From: Alkalispirochaeta americana
GTDB lineage: Bacteria > Spirochaetota > Spirochaetia > DSM-27196 > Alkalispirochaetaceae
Direction of reading: 5' to 3'
DNA: 64,000 nt
Assembly (NCBI RefSeq): GCF_900156105.1
Contig: NZ_FTMS01000017.1
Span: 36,963 to 100,962, forward strand
This document shows, one piece after another, positions 44,701-53,518 of this stretch (position 1 is its first letter; each line of letters begins with the position of its first letter). The translations under genes and the position numbers were made by a program. Under the pieces are notes generated by a model. That model saw only the letters and a list, made by a program, of their open reading frames with translations. It made no database searches and was not told where the DNA came from.

Positions 44701-45184
44701 GATCACGGGATTTCTCCGGGAACTGCGCGTTGTAGTGACCCGCAAGGGATCCCGTATGGCCATGGGCGTCCTGGAAGACTACAATGGCGAGGTTGAGGTG
44801 GTGGTCTTCCCCGATGTCTACGCCGAGATGGCCGATGAACTGGCACCCCGCCGGGTTGTGGGATGCCGGGGCAGCCTGGAGCGGCGCAAGGATTCGGTCC
44901 AGCTCGTTCTGGAATCGTTGATCCCCCTGGAGGACCTGGAAGAGCGTGATGCCTCAACGGTGCATCTTCGGCTTCTTCCGGAGAATCTCACCGAAGAAGC
45001 GTTGTATAATCTGCGGGGCGATCTGCAGGACCTGGGAGGAAACTCCGAGATCCTGCTCCATCTGGGCCCCCCTGAATCGGAATCGGTGGTCCGGGTAAAC
45101 ACCCAGTTGCGCGTATCCTCGCGCAAAGATGTTCTGGACCAACTGGCACAACACCCCCTGGTAAGAGAGGTATGGAAAGCATGA
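41768..45184 (+). CDS. dnaE: DNA polymerase III alpha subunit
   Basis: An 1138-residue DnaE. The PHP domain starts at FVHLHNHSDFSLLKG. The polymerase palm contains MPDFDIDFCFERRGEVIDYV with the catalytic Asp pair. A helix-hairpin-helix region and an OB fold (KLQITGFLRELRVVVTRKGS) follow. The frame is open far upstream (to 40757) through the FAD-subunit gene, but that is not DnaE sequence. The GTG at 41768 gives the expected N-terminus, though no good ribosome site is seen; TTG at 41732 is an alternative. Confidence 0.96.
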   Translation: MSGFVHLHNHSDFSLLKGASSIPGMVAQARALDMQALAITDDGNLFGALSFYQECRRAGIKPLIGCDFYVAPSSRHRKTGLDGANRNGRIVLLARDQEGYSNLRHLSSIGYLEGFYYRPRIDHEVMERHSAGLIALTGSLGGEIPRLLLGNRPDEAEKLLEWYCTIYGKENVYLELTDNKIPEQKVLTRMLAQLSEKLDLPLVAANDTHYLTREDANAQDILLCIGSNRKKAETNRFSFSTQEFYLKSAPEMSELFRDYPQAITNTLAIAERCNLEIELPGPRFPSYDIPPEFSSRDDYLRHITWEGVHQRYPAITDEIRQRADYELETIISMGFTGYFLIVWDFIAYARNNAIPVGPGRGSGAGSIVAYALRITDVDPLKYNLLFERFLNPERVSMPDFDIDFCFERRGEVIDYVTRKYGREKVGQIITFGTLKTKSVIRDVARVLGLPYDEADGIAKLVPQDLKMTLAKALDQEPELAALPERGPVYAELLDTSRRLEGLHRHASTHAAGIVIGEKDLVEYVPLYRDPRTGSISTQFTMDQLEECGLVKMDFLGLKTLTLIKNTEALARLRHPDFSVETIPEDDQATFALLGKGLSKAVFQFESSGMQDILRRARPNRIEDLIALNALYRPGPMQYIDQFVDSKNGRTPISYPLPILEKVLKETYGVIVYQEQVMEIAQLVGGFSLGKADILRRAMGKKKESEMALMEKEFLQGAQEKGYTREQGSLIFELLKPFAGYGFNKSHAAAYSLLAYQTAYLKANFPVEFLAANLTNEINDTDKFADYLQEARTLGIVVRPPDVNTSEKYFGVLQDQVVFGLVGIKNVGSGAVDAILAARAEGGAFQSFLDFLERIDTRTVNRKVIETLIKAGAFDDLGHNRPTLLHNLDTFLEAASHTRENRLAGQVSLFDDTGETGEDRLLIEEQPPWSAAERLEYERELLGFYFSGHPLDDYRERWKETTGVHLGRLKSATLGEKLQITGFLRELRVVVTRKGSRMAMGVLEDYNGEVEVVVFPDVYAEMADELAPRRVVGCRGSLERRKDSVQLVLESLIPLEDLEERDASTVHLRLLPENLTEEALYNLRGDLQDLGGNSEILLHLGPPESESVVRVNTQLRVSSRKDVLDQLAQHPLVREVWKA

Positions 45185-45774
45185 TACAGCCCATCGCCCG
45201 TGTGGCAAGCAGTCTGTTGTCCCTGTATATGATGGTGATCTTCATTCGCATCATCATGACCTGGTTTCGCGGAGTTCACTACGGACGAGCCTACCTCTTC
45301 CTGACCTCCATAACCGACCCCTACCTGGACTGGTTCCGCCGGAACACACCGGTGCGGCTCGGCATGATGGATTTCTCTCCCGTGGTTGGTATTCTGGCCC
45401 TGGGGTTCGCCCAGAATATCCTGACCGAAGTAGCCCACACCGGAACGGTTACCATGAGTTTTCTGCTCCTGGTCATCGTCTCCTCGGTCTGGTCGGTAGT
45501 CTCCTTCTTTTTTACGATCTTTCTCATTCTGGGGCTGATCCGCCTGGCAGGCATCCTGGCAGGCCTTGATACAGGAGGCGGCCGTTTCTGGATTGTGATC
45601 GAACAGATCCTGAACCCGGTCCTGCAGGTCGTGGTGAGGCCCTTTCTCCGGGGCCGCTTCACCAACTACCGCGATTCCCTGCTGATCTATTGCGGAGTCC
45701 TTCTGGCAGTTCTCGTGGGGGGCCGGTTCCTTCTCCGGTTCATCCTGGCCCTGATCGGGCAGATCCCCTTCTAG
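45181..45774 (+). CDS. YggT family membrane protein
   Basis: A 197-residue protein with two YggT repeats: MVIFIRIIMTWF and DPYLDWFRRNTPV in the first, ILNPVLQVVVRPF in the second. It has about five membrane helices. The ATG overlaps the dnaE stop (ATGA); an upstream in-frame ATG at 45172 is less likely. The molecular function is not known; family members are linked to cell division and turgor. Confidence 0.85.
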   Translation: MIQPIARVASSLLSLYMMVIFIRIIMTWFRGVHYGRAYLFLTSITDPYLDWFRRNTPVRLGMMDFSPVVGILALGFAQNILTEVAHTGTVTMSFLLLVIVSSVWSVVSFFFTIFLILGLIRLAGILAGLDTGGGRFWIVIEQILNPVLQVVVRPFLRGRFTNYRDSLLIYCGVLLAVLVGGRFLLRFILALIGQIPF

Positions 45775-45778
45775 TCAG

Positions 45779-47875
45779 GTGTATTCGCTCCCCCTGGGAG
45801 ACTCCCTGCGGAGCCGATCCGTTACGACCCTCCCGGGAATCGGCCGCGCCCGGGCAGAGCGGCTGCAACGGCTGGGAATCGCTACCCTGGAGGACCTGCT
45901 TCTTCATCTTCCCAGGTCCTATCAGGACCGATCCCGCTTCAGCCCCCTCACGGAGGCTCTCCGCCAGGGGGAGGGGCTTGTCTGCACCCGGGTTCTCAGC
46001 CACGAGTACTTCCCCTTCCGCCGCGAGCGGGTGCTGAAGATTATCGTTCACGATGAGACCAGCGCCGCAGCCCTGGTCTGTTTCGGCCGTGCCTTTCTGG
46101 CCCGGCTGGCTCCGGTGGGGTCCGAGGTCCGGATCTGGGGCCAGTTCTCATTGCGGCGGGGAGAGATCCAGAGCAGCGCCTTCGAGATCGAACCCCACGA
46201 TCCCCAACGTCCCCTGGCGGGGATCATTCCCGTCTACCCCCTCACGGAGGGAATCTCCCAGACAGTGCTGCGAAACGCCCTGAAATCGGCGTGGGCGCTG
46301 GCCGCTCCCCACCTGGGGGATGATCTGCCCGACCGTCTCCGCGCCCGGGCGGGAGGACTCACCTGTGCCGAGGCACTCCGGGCGGTTCACTGGCCACAAA
46401 CACTCCCACAGGCCCGGCAGAGCCGACACCGCCTGATCTTCGGAGAACTCTTTCTCTTTCAGAAAGAGCTCGCCCTGGAAACGCTGGCCCGACGTCGGGC
46501 CCGCCGGGTTCGCCGTCAATCTCCCGGAAAATCCCTCGTGGAAACCGTTCTGAAGAACCTGCCCTACCAGCTCACGCCCGATCAGGCCCGGGTTCTGGGG
46601 GAGATCCGGGACGATCTGCGCCATCCCTGGCCCATGGCCCGCCTTCTGCAAGGAGACGTGGGGTGCGGAAAGACCCTGGTTGCGCTCCTGGCTGCCTGTG
46701 CCGCCCTGGAACAGGGACGCCAGGCAGCACTTATGGTTCCCACGGAGCTTTTGGCACGGCAGCACCTCAGAAACGCCCGGGAACTCCTGGCCCCGGCGGG
46801 ACTCACGGTCCGGCTGGTCCTGGGAGGGCTTCCCAAAGCCGAAAAAGAAGCCCTGGCCGATGATCTGAGCCAGGGCCGGGTCGACCTGGCCGTGGGAACC
46901 CACGCGCTGTTGAGCGAAACCTACAGCTACCCCGCCCTGGGACTGGTCATCATCGATGAGCAGCACCGTTTCGGCGTGCGTCAGCGGGAACTCCTGACAC
47001 GGCGGGGAGAAAACCCTGACGTACTCATGATGAGCGCCACCCCCATTCCACGGTCTCTGGCACTTACCGCCTTCGGCGATATGGAGATCAGCACGATCCA
47101 CCATCTTCCTCCGGGAAGAAGTCCTGTGACGACCCATCTGGCGCGGATCGGCAACGAGGAGCGGGTTTACCGCTTCCTGAGGCGCCACCTCGACGAAGGA
47201 CACCAGGCCTACCTGGTCTATCCCGCCATCGAAGAGGGCGAATCGGGAACGCTGCGGAGCGCCACGGCCATGGAAGAACGCCTGACCCGGGAGCTGGCGC
47301 CTCACCGGGTGGGTCTGGTACACTCCAGGCTCAGCGAGGAAGATCGCAGCACCCGGATGGATCTCTTCGCCTCGGGAGAACTCGCAGCCCTGGTGGCTAC
47401 CAGCGTGGTCGAGGTGGGAGTGGATGTCCCCAACGCCACGGTGATGGTGATCGAGCAGGCCGAGCGCTTTGGCCTGGCCTCACTGCACCAGCTCCGGGGC
47501 CGCGTGGGTCGGGGACCGGCCCGGTCCTACTGCATCCTGGTCTATCAGGAGCCCCTCACGGAAGAGGCCCGGCAACGCCTGAAGGTGCTCTACAAGACCA
47601 CCGACGGCTTTGTTATCGCCGAGGAAGACCTGCGAATCCGGGGCCCCGGAGATCTGCCCGGCGAATCCAGGGGGCTTCACCAATCGGGGTTTCTGGCCTT
47701 TCGTCTGGCTGACATCAGGCAGGACATGACGATCATGACCCAGGCGCGCCAGGCTGTCCGGGAAGACCTGGCTGTCCAGGGAGATCTGGCTGTCCGGGAA
47801 AACCTGACTATCCAGGGAGATCTGGCGCAGAATCTTCCGGGCGAAACGAAGCAAAACCACAAGGAGATCCCATGA
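45779..47875 (+). CDS. recG: ATP-dependent DNA helicase RecG with repeat tail
   Basis: A 698-residue RecG. The N-terminal wedge begins TLPGIGRARAERLQRLGI. Walker A is LLQGDVGCGKTLVALLA, motif II IIDEQHRFGVRQRE, then MSATPIPRSLALTAFG and HQLRGRVGRG. It remodels stalled forks and branched DNA. The start is GTG with a poor ribosome site five bases after yggT. The last 40 residues add four hexapeptide repeats (AVREDL, AVQGDL, AVRENL, TIQGDL) not part of the family. Confidence 0.95.
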   Translation: MYSLPLGDSLRSRSVTTLPGIGRARAERLQRLGIATLEDLLLHLPRSYQDRSRFSPLTEALRQGEGLVCTRVLSHEYFPFRRERVLKIIVHDETSAAALVCFGRAFLARLAPVGSEVRIWGQFSLRRGEIQSSAFEIEPHDPQRPLAGIIPVYPLTEGISQTVLRNALKSAWALAAPHLGDDLPDRLRARAGGLTCAEALRAVHWPQTLPQARQSRHRLIFGELFLFQKELALETLARRRARRVRRQSPGKSLVETVLKNLPYQLTPDQARVLGEIRDDLRHPWPMARLLQGDVGCGKTLVALLAACAALEQGRQAALMVPTELLARQHLRNARELLAPAGLTVRLVLGGLPKAEKEALADDLSQGRVDLAVGTHALLSETYSYPALGLVIIDEQHRFGVRQRELLTRRGENPDVLMMSATPIPRSLALTAFGDMEISTIHHLPPGRSPVTTHLARIGNEERVYRFLRRHLDEGHQAYLVYPAIEEGESGTLRSATAMEERLTRELAPHRVGLVHSRLSEEDRSTRMDLFASGELAALVATSVVEVGVDVPNATVMVIEQAERFGLASLHQLRGRVGRGPARSYCILVYQEPLTEEARQRLKVLYKTTDGFVIAEEDLRIRGPGDLPGESRGLHQSGFLAFRLADIRQDMTIMTQARQAVREDLAVQGDLAVRENLTIQGDLAQNLPGETKQNHKEIP
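47753..47824 (+). repeat. Four 18-bp tandem units in the recG 3' end
   Basis: Units at 47753, 47771, 47789 and 47807 share the form gctgtccgggaagacctg, with units 1/3 and 2/4 most alike, suggesting duplication of a 36-base pair of units. Confidence 0.9.
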
Positions 47876-48423
47876 GAATCAGCGGAGGAACCCTGCGGGG
47901 GCGCACCGTTCTGTGTCCCCCCGGCGTCATTCGTCCCGCCATGGACCGCATGAGGGAATCCCTCTTTTCCATTCTTGGCCCCCTCCAGGGGCTGAGTTTC
48001 CTGGACCTCTTTTCCGGCTCGGGGCTGGTGGGGCTCGAGGCCTATTCCCGGGGGGCACAACCAGTGGTACTGGTGGAGAAAGACCGGGGCAAACGGCGAG
48101 TCATCCTGAAAAACCTGGCAGACCTTCCCTCACCGCCCCGGCTCTGCCTGGAACCGGTGGAACGCTATGTGGCCCGCACCTCCACACCCTTCGACATCGT
48201 CTATCTTGACCCCCCCTTCTCCTATCCCTACAAGGAAGATTTGCTCCTGCGCATCTCCCGATCCAGGCTGATCCGGGAAGAAACCCGCATTTTGATCCAT
48301 CTGCCCACGGAAGAAGCCCTGCCCGATCAGCTGGGCAGACTGGAACGGGACGATCGCCGGGAATACGGAGGATCATCGGTCCATTTCTTTTCACCTTCCT
48401 CCCCCGGAAACGCTGACACGTAG
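47872..48423 (+). CDS. rsmD: 16S rRNA (guanine966-N2)-methyltransferase RsmD
   Basis: A 183-residue methyltransferase: MRISGGTLRGR, PAMDRMRESLFSIL, FLDLFSGSGLVGLEAYSRG and the catalytic DPPF motif in YLDPPFSYPYKED. It modifies G966 of 16S rRNA in the 30S head. The ATG overlaps the recG stop (ATGA). Confidence 0.95.
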   Translation: MRISGGTLRGRTVLCPPGVIRPAMDRMRESLFSILGPLQGLSFLDLFSGSGLVGLEAYSRGAQPVVLVEKDRGKRRVILKNLADLPSPPRLCLEPVERYVARTSTPFDIVYLDPPFSYPYKEDLLLRISRSRLIREETRILIHLPTEEALPDQLGRLERDDRREYGGSSVHFFSPSSPGNADT

Positions 48424-48451
48424 AGCCGTTCCTGCTACCATTCGGACCATT

Positions 48452-49531
48452 ATGAGTGAGTGGAGCAACCGACGCGGGCGTCACCATTCCCTGGGCCTCC
48501 CCACAGGAACGGAGACGCTGCAGCTGCAAGAGGCGGCGCGACACCGCCGCATTACCCGGATTCTGGAAGATCAGTTCGAGCTCTGGGGCTACACCCCGGC
48601 CGAGACACCTCTGGTGGACTATTTCGATGTCTACCAGCCCCTGCTCACCCCCGAAGGAGTTCGTAGCACCTACCGTGCCATGGACCGTCAGGGGGAGATC
48701 CTCTCGGTACGAGCCGACACAACCCTCTTTCTGGCAAAACAACTGGGACTTCATCTCTCGGCCGAGGAACTACCCGTGCGGGTCTGGTATAACGACCAGA
48801 TCGTGCGCGCCGAGGAAGAACACGATATCGCCAGCAACGACTATCAGCAGGCCGGGCTGGAACTGGTGGGCGCCCCGGGGATCGAGGCCGACGCCGAGGT
48901 TCTGCTGATCCTCCAGGATTCGCTCAAGGCCCTTTCCCTGGAAACCGCCGCGATCCACCTGGGCCACCACAGAATACTGGAAGCCCTGACTCCCGAAGGA
49001 ATCACTCCGGCAGCCCTGCGAAGTCTGGTGCGGCGGCGACGGCCCCTGCCCGCAGAGTGGGGACTTTCAGCTGATCTGCAGGAGCTTCTGCTCTTTATCG
49101 GCTGCCGGAAAAGCTTTTCCAGAAAACTCCAGGAATGGACCCTTCCCGGAGATGTTCGTTCTGCTGCCGAGGAACTTCTGGCCCTGACCGATCTGCTCCC
49201 GCAGGATGCGTCTCCCCAGGAAAACCACCCCCGGATCAGGATAGACATCAGTGAGCTGGCCTCACACGACTACTACAGCGGCATCGCCTTCAGCGCCTAC
49301 CACCCGGAAAGCACCGCCGCCATCGCCCGGGGCGGCCGCTACGACCACCTCCTGGGGCACTTCGGATACGATGCCCCTTCGGTGGGATTCTCTGTGTTCA
49401 CCCGCAAGCTTCCTCCCCGATCCCTTCGGGAGGAACACCGTCCGTCACCGTCCGCCCCGGGACAAACCTTCGCAGAACGCGCCGCCCGGGCTCAGGAAGC
49501 CCACGAACGGGGAGAAAGGATGCACCTATGA
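48452..49531 (+). CDS. hisZ: ATP phosphoribosyltransferase regulatory subunit HisZ
   Basis: A 359-residue class II synthetase-like protein without tRNA-charging function. Motif 1 is seen near PLVDYFDVYQPLL, then YRAMDRQGEILSVRADTTLF and RGGRYDHLLGHFG. It forms the hetero-octamer with the short HisG and gives histidine feedback. Only 28 bases separate it from rsmD. The ATG at 48452 has no ribosome site. Its stop overlaps hisG (ATGA). Confidence 0.92.
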   Translation: MSEWSNRRGRHHSLGLPTGTETLQLQEAARHRRITRILEDQFELWGYTPAETPLVDYFDVYQPLLTPEGVRSTYRAMDRQGEILSVRADTTLFLAKQLGLHLSAEELPVRVWYNDQIVRAEEEHDIASNDYQQAGLELVGAPGIEADAEVLLILQDSLKALSLETAAIHLGHHRILEALTPEGITPAALRSLVRRRRPLPAEWGLSADLQELLLFIGCRKSFSRKLQEWTLPGDVRSAAEELLALTDLLPQDASPQENHPRIRIDISELASHDYYSGIAFSAYHPESTAAIARGGRYDHLLGHFGYDAPSVGFSVFTRKLPPRSLREEHRPSPSAPGQTFAERAARAQEAHERGERMHL

Positions 49532-50163
49532 TCACCATCGCCCTGCCCAAGGGACGGCTTTTCGATAAAACCAGCAAAATCCTGGCCCGCTGCGGCTATC
49601 ATCTCACCCTGGGAGAACGGCAGCTCGTGGCCGAGGAACCCCGGGGCGAGATCCGGGCCATCCTGGTGAAGAACTCCGATCTTCCCACCTACGTGCACCA
49701 CGGCATCGCCGGCCTGGGTGTCTGCGGCAGCGACGTCATCTACGAGAGCGGCCACGAGTTCTTTGAACTCCTCTCGCTCCCCTTTGGAGGAACCCGCATC
49801 TGCCTGGCGGGCAAGAAAGATGAATCGCCAGACTCCCGGAACGCTGCAGTCCTCCGGGTAGCCACCAAGTTCACCCGTTTCACCCGCGATGCCTTCCACC
49901 AGCGGGGAATCCCCGTAGACGTGATCCGTCTGGATGGATCCGTGGAGCTGGCACCGGTACTGGGCCTCGCGCCCTACATTGTGGACCTGGTCGAGACAGG
50001 AAGCACCCTGGTTGCCCACAATCTGGAGGTGAAAGAGACCCTGGGAAATACCGATGTTCGCTTGATTGCCAATCCCGCCTTTTACAAGTATCATTTTGAC
50101 AGGGTAAACCGCTTCGTTTCCACCTTGCAGGAGGCCCTGAAGGCTGAGGCAGGTGAAGGCTAA
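49528..50163 (+). CDS. hisG: ATP phosphoribosyltransferase, short form HisG
   Basis: A 211-residue HisG of the short (HisZ-dependent) type: ITIALPKGRLFDKTSKIL, GIAGLGVCGSDVI and the PRPP-loop-region ETGSTLVAHNL. It catalyses the first step of histidine synthesis. There is no C-terminal ACT-like regulatory domain, fitting the adjacent hisZ. No other his genes are in the window. Confidence 0.96.
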   Translation: MITIALPKGRLFDKTSKILARCGYHLTLGERQLVAEEPRGEIRAILVKNSDLPTYVHHGIAGLGVCGSDVIYESGHEFFELLSLPFGGTRICLAGKKDESPDSRNAAVLRVATKFTRFTRDAFHQRGIPVDVIRLDGSVELAPVLGLAPYIVDLVETGSTLVAHNLEVKETLGNTDVRLIANPAFYKYHFDRVNRFVSTLQEALKAEAGEG

Positions 50164-50533
50164 ACCAGACCCGGAATCCCGAGGGGGACCAGTTCCCACC
50201 TCTTCCCGGGGCTTTCTGAAAGTCTCCGGCGATGAGGCCCAGAGCCTGAGCTCATCCCAGCGGGTCGCTCTGATCCGCCGGGGTAACGAGTTCTTTAACA
50301 AAGGGGATTACACAACGGCTAAACGGATATTCATGACCGTGGGATACTCCGACGGCCTGATCCGGTTGGGAAACCGGTTCTCCGAAGAAGGAAACCCTCT
50401 GGAAGCGTTTCGGATGTTCTGGCTCGCCGGCGATACCCGCCGCGTGTCGGAACTGAGCGAGAACATGGCCAAGGTGATCCGGAAGTGGCTCCAGGAAGAC
50501 GAGCCCCTTCCTCACCGGAAAAAGAGAGAATAG
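50153..50533 (+). CDS. Small helical protein of unknown function
   Basis: A 126-residue protein starting at GTG 50153 inside the hisG end. The middle, ALIRRGNEFFNKGDYTTAKR to GNPLEAFRMFWLAGD, looks like one and a half TPR-type helix pairs, so it may be a short partner of the TPR protein that follows by 3 bases. No named family is recognised. Confidence 0.7.
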   Translation: MKAKPDPESRGGPVPTSSRGFLKVSGDEAQSLSSSQRVALIRRGNEFFNKGDYTTAKRIFMTVGYSDGLIRLGNRFSEEGNPLEAFRMFWLAGDTRRVSELSENMAKVIRKWLQEDEPLPHRKKRE

Positions 50534-50536
50534 CTT

Positions 50537-51667
50537 GTGGATACAAAAGACCCGGATCCCGGAAATGACCCCGGACATAATCATGACCAGGAACAACTGG
50601 CACTCCTCTCCCAGCAGGGCTACCAGTATCTGCGCGAGAACATGACCCGGGAAGCACAAAAGCGCTTCGAAGAAGTGCTCGCGGCTGAACCGCACAACAA
50701 TTACGCCCTGGTGGGCATGGGCGATCTCTGCCGGAAGGAGCGGCGTTTCAAGGAAGCCGTGACGCATTACCAGCGCTGCCTTACGCACCATCCGGAGAAC
50801 AACTACGCCCTCTTCGGCCTGGCCGAGAGCTACCGTTCCATGAAACAGTTCAACCGGGCCACAGAGGTTTGGGAGCGCTACCTGAAACACGACAACGAGA
50901 ACGTAACAGTCCTCACCCGCGTGGCCGACGCCTACCGGAAAACCCGTACCTTCGAGCGGTCCCGCGAGCTCTATCTGCGGGTTCTTGAGCTTGAACCGGA
51001 CAACAGTTACGCCCTGATCGGACTGGGCCACCTCCATTATGATTTCTCCGATTACGAAAAAGCTCTGGGGTTCTGGGAACGGATGTACCAGAAGAGCGGC
51101 AATGCCGTGGATATTCGCGTCCTGACCTCCCTGGGAAACTGCCACCGGAAGATGAAGACCTTTGAAGCAGGCGTTCCGTACTTCGAAAACGCTCTGAAAC
51201 GGGAGCCCTACAACTTTTTTGCCCTCTACGGGCTGGCAGACTGCTTTCGCGGAATGCGCAGGCCCGAGAAATCCCTGATCTACTGGAAACGGATTCTGGA
51301 GATGGACCCCGAAAACAAGGTGATCCTGACCCGCGTGGGCGATGCCTACCGGACCCAGGATGAACTGGACCAGGCCGAAGGGTTCTACCGCCAGGCTCTG
51401 AACGTTCAATATGACAGCTACGCTGTTCTGGGGCTGGCGATCATTCACCGCAAGCGGAAGGAATACACCGAGGCGATCCGCGGGCTGGAACAACTCCTGG
51501 ATTCCGAACCCGAGGGACACCGGGCCGTGCTGGAACTGGCAGCCTGCTACGAGGAACAGGGGAAAATCCCTGAAGCCCTGGCAGTACTCTCCCGGTTCGT
51601 GCAACAGACCCACAGCCCCTCCCGGACCGTCCAAAACCGCATCGCCGAGCTGAAAAGCCGCCTCTAG
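50537..51667 (+). CDS. TPR repeat protein
   Basis: A 376-residue soluble protein consisting almost wholly of tandem TPRs, about nine by eye (for example NYALVGMGDLCRKERRFKEA, NNYALFGLAESYRSMKQFNR, NSYALIGLGHLHYDFSDYEK). The repeated N-(N/S)-YAL at each repeat start is distinctive. GTG start at 50537. It is the last gene of the dnaE to TPR run. Partner unknown. Confidence 0.85.
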   Translation: MDTKDPDPGNDPGHNHDQEQLALLSQQGYQYLRENMTREAQKRFEEVLAAEPHNNYALVGMGDLCRKERRFKEAVTHYQRCLTHHPENNYALFGLAESYRSMKQFNRATEVWERYLKHDNENVTVLTRVADAYRKTRTFERSRELYLRVLELEPDNSYALIGLGHLHYDFSDYEKALGFWERMYQKSGNAVDIRVLTSLGNCHRKMKTFEAGVPYFENALKREPYNFFALYGLADCFRGMRRPEKSLIYWKRILEMDPENKVILTRVGDAYRTQDELDQAEGFYRQALNVQYDSYAVLGLAIIHRKRKEYTEAIRGLEQLLDSEPEGHRAVLELAACYEEQGKIPEALAVLSRFVQQTHSPSRTVQNRIAELKSRL

Positions 51668-51730
51668 CGCCCTTTTTCCCGCTCGGGAAATACCAGCCCG
51701 TTCCGGGGGGCCTGGACGGCGGCCCGGTTA

Positions 51731-53518
51731 CTATTGCTCCAGCACCGCCTTGATTCTGCGAACCCCCTGGGAGGAGGATTGCTCCTTCCTGATCCTGAAA
51801 CACCCCATGTTGCCGGTACGCTCCACATGGGGCCCCCCGCAAACCTCGCGGGAGTAATCCCCGATACTGTAGACCTTCACTTTCTCATCATACCGATCGC
51901 CAAAAAACGCCAGAGCCCCGGCGTCGCGAGCCTCCTGGAGGGTCATGGTCTGGACCTCCACAGGAAGATCAGCGGCAATCTTCTCGTTCACGATCGCTTC
52001 AACCGCTTTGATCTGATCGGAGGTCATCTTCTCGGGGTGAGCAAAGTCAAAACGCAACCGGTCGGGGGTAATGTTGCTCCCCTTTTGGGAGACATGGTCG
52101 CCCAGGACATCGCGCAGGGCCTGGTGCATCAGGTGCGTGGCGGTGTGGAGCGCCGTGGTGTACTCCGACTGATCAGCAAGCCCTCCCTTAAAGGTCTGGT
52201 TGCCATCCAGCTTTGATTTCTCGCGGTGCTTTACAAAAGCTTCTTCGAAGCCCTCGCAGTCCACGGTAAAACCATGCTCGGCTGCCAGCTCCTGGGTGAT
52301 CTCCAGAGGAAAACCGTAGGTATCGTAGAGCTTGAACGCCAGACGACCGGGAATCTCCCGCTTCTTTCCCTTCATCAGGTTGGGAATCATTTTCTCGAAC
52401 TCCCGCTCCCCGTTCTGGAGGGTCTTCAGAAAGCGGTCCTCCTCGGCACGAAGCTCCTGAAGAATTGTCTCCCCGTTTTGTTCCAGCAACGGATAAAATC
52501 CGGCGTAGGTCTCGATCACCTTCCGGACGGGATCGGCCAGGAAGGGCCCCTCAAGACCCAGCTTGCGGCCGTGCCGCATGGCCCGGCGGATAAGTCTCCG
52601 GAGAACGTAGCCCTGGGCAAGATTTGAAGGAACCGTGGGATTCTCGTCTCCCATCATGAAGGTAGCAGTCCGGGCATGATCAGCGATGATACGCAAAGAC
52701 CGGTCAGTCTCTTCGGCCGCGCCATAGCTATGGCCCGTGAGACCCTCAAGACAGGCCAGAAGCGGCTGGAACACCTCGGTATCGTAGACCGAGCGCTTGC
52801 CCTGCAAGATAGCGATAGTGCGCTCCACCCCCATACCGGTATCCACGCAGGTCCGCTCCAGGGGCAGAAAGGAACCATCGGCCTGCTTGTTATACTGCAT
52901 GAAGACATCGTTCCAGATCTCCAGGTATTTCCCGTCGGACACACCGGGCCGGCTCTCGGGAGTTCCCTCGATCCCCGTATCGATGAACATCTCCGAGTCG
53001 GGGCCGCAGGGCCCGGTCTGACCGGCAGGCCCCCACCAGTTGTCCTTGCGACCCAGGAAATGGATCCGCTCGGCGGGCACCCCCACATCCCGCCAGACGG
53101 CGGCGCTCTCCTCGTCCCGGGGGACATCGTCATCGCCCCCGAAGACAGTCACGGAGATCCGTTGCGGATCTATTCCGAGCCACTCCGGCGAGGTGAGAAA
53201 CTCCCAACTCATGCGGATCGCCTCTTCCTTGAAATAGTCCCCCAGGGACCAGTTCCCCAGCATCTCGAAAAAGGTCAGGTGGCTCTCGTCACCCACCTCG
53301 TCGATATCGCCGGTACGAATACACTTCTGGACATCCACCAGCCGCGTTCCTGCGGGATGGGGCTCGCCCAAAAGGTAGGGCACGAGAGGGTGCATCCCGG
53401 CGGTGGTGAAAAGAACAGTGGGATCGTTCTCCGGGATCAGGGATTTTCCCGAGATCTCGGCGTGACCGCGGGCCTTGAAAAAATCGATATATTTCCGACG
53501 TAGTTCCTGTGCTGTCAT
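51731..53518 (-). CDS. alaS: Alanyl-tRNA synthetase, short form lacking the C-Ala domain
   Basis: A 595-residue AlaRS. The catalytic domain starts MTAQELRRKYIDFFKARGHA with FTTAGMHPLVPYLLG and GPCGPDSEMF. The editing domain has HTATH and the CGGPH zinc-binding segment near the end. The protein stops after the editing domain and has no DHHA1/C-Ala part, whereas most bacterial AlaRS are about 870 residues. Short AlaRS enzymes are known in spirochaetes, so this is lineage-typical rather than a truncation. Confidence 0.95.
   Translation of the reverse strand: MTAQELRRKYIDFFKARGHAEISGKSLIPENDPTVLFTTAGMHPLVPYLLGEPHPAGTRLVDVQKCIRTGDIDEVGDESHLTFFEMLGNWSLGDYFKEEAIRMSWEFLTSPEWLGIDPQRISVTVFGGDDDVPRDEESAAVWRDVGVPAERIHFLGRKDNWWGPAGQTGPCGPDSEMFIDTGIEGTPESRPGVSDGKYLEIWNDVFMQYNKQADGSFLPLERTCVDTGMGVERTIAILQGKRSVYDTEVFQPLLACLEGLTGHSYGAAEETDRSLRIIADHARTATFMMGDENPTVPSNLAQGYVLRRLIRRAMRHGRKLGLEGPFLADPVRKVIETYAGFYPLLEQNGETILQELRAEEDRFLKTLQNGEREFEKMIPNLMKGKKREIPGRLAFKLYDTYGFPLEITQELAAEHGFTVDCEGFEEAFVKHREKSKLDGNQTFKGGLADQSEYTTALHTATHLMHQALRDVLGDHVSQKGSNITPDRLRFDFAHPEKMTSDQIKAVEAIVNEKIAADLPVEVQTMTLQEARDAGALAFFGDRYDEKVKVYSIGDYSREVCGGPHVERTGNMGCFRIRKEQSSSQGVRRIKAVLEQ

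Noticed and set aside
51731..53518. alaS as a truncated pseudogene
   Set aside because: The short form is typical of spirochaetes and the editing motifs are intact to the end.
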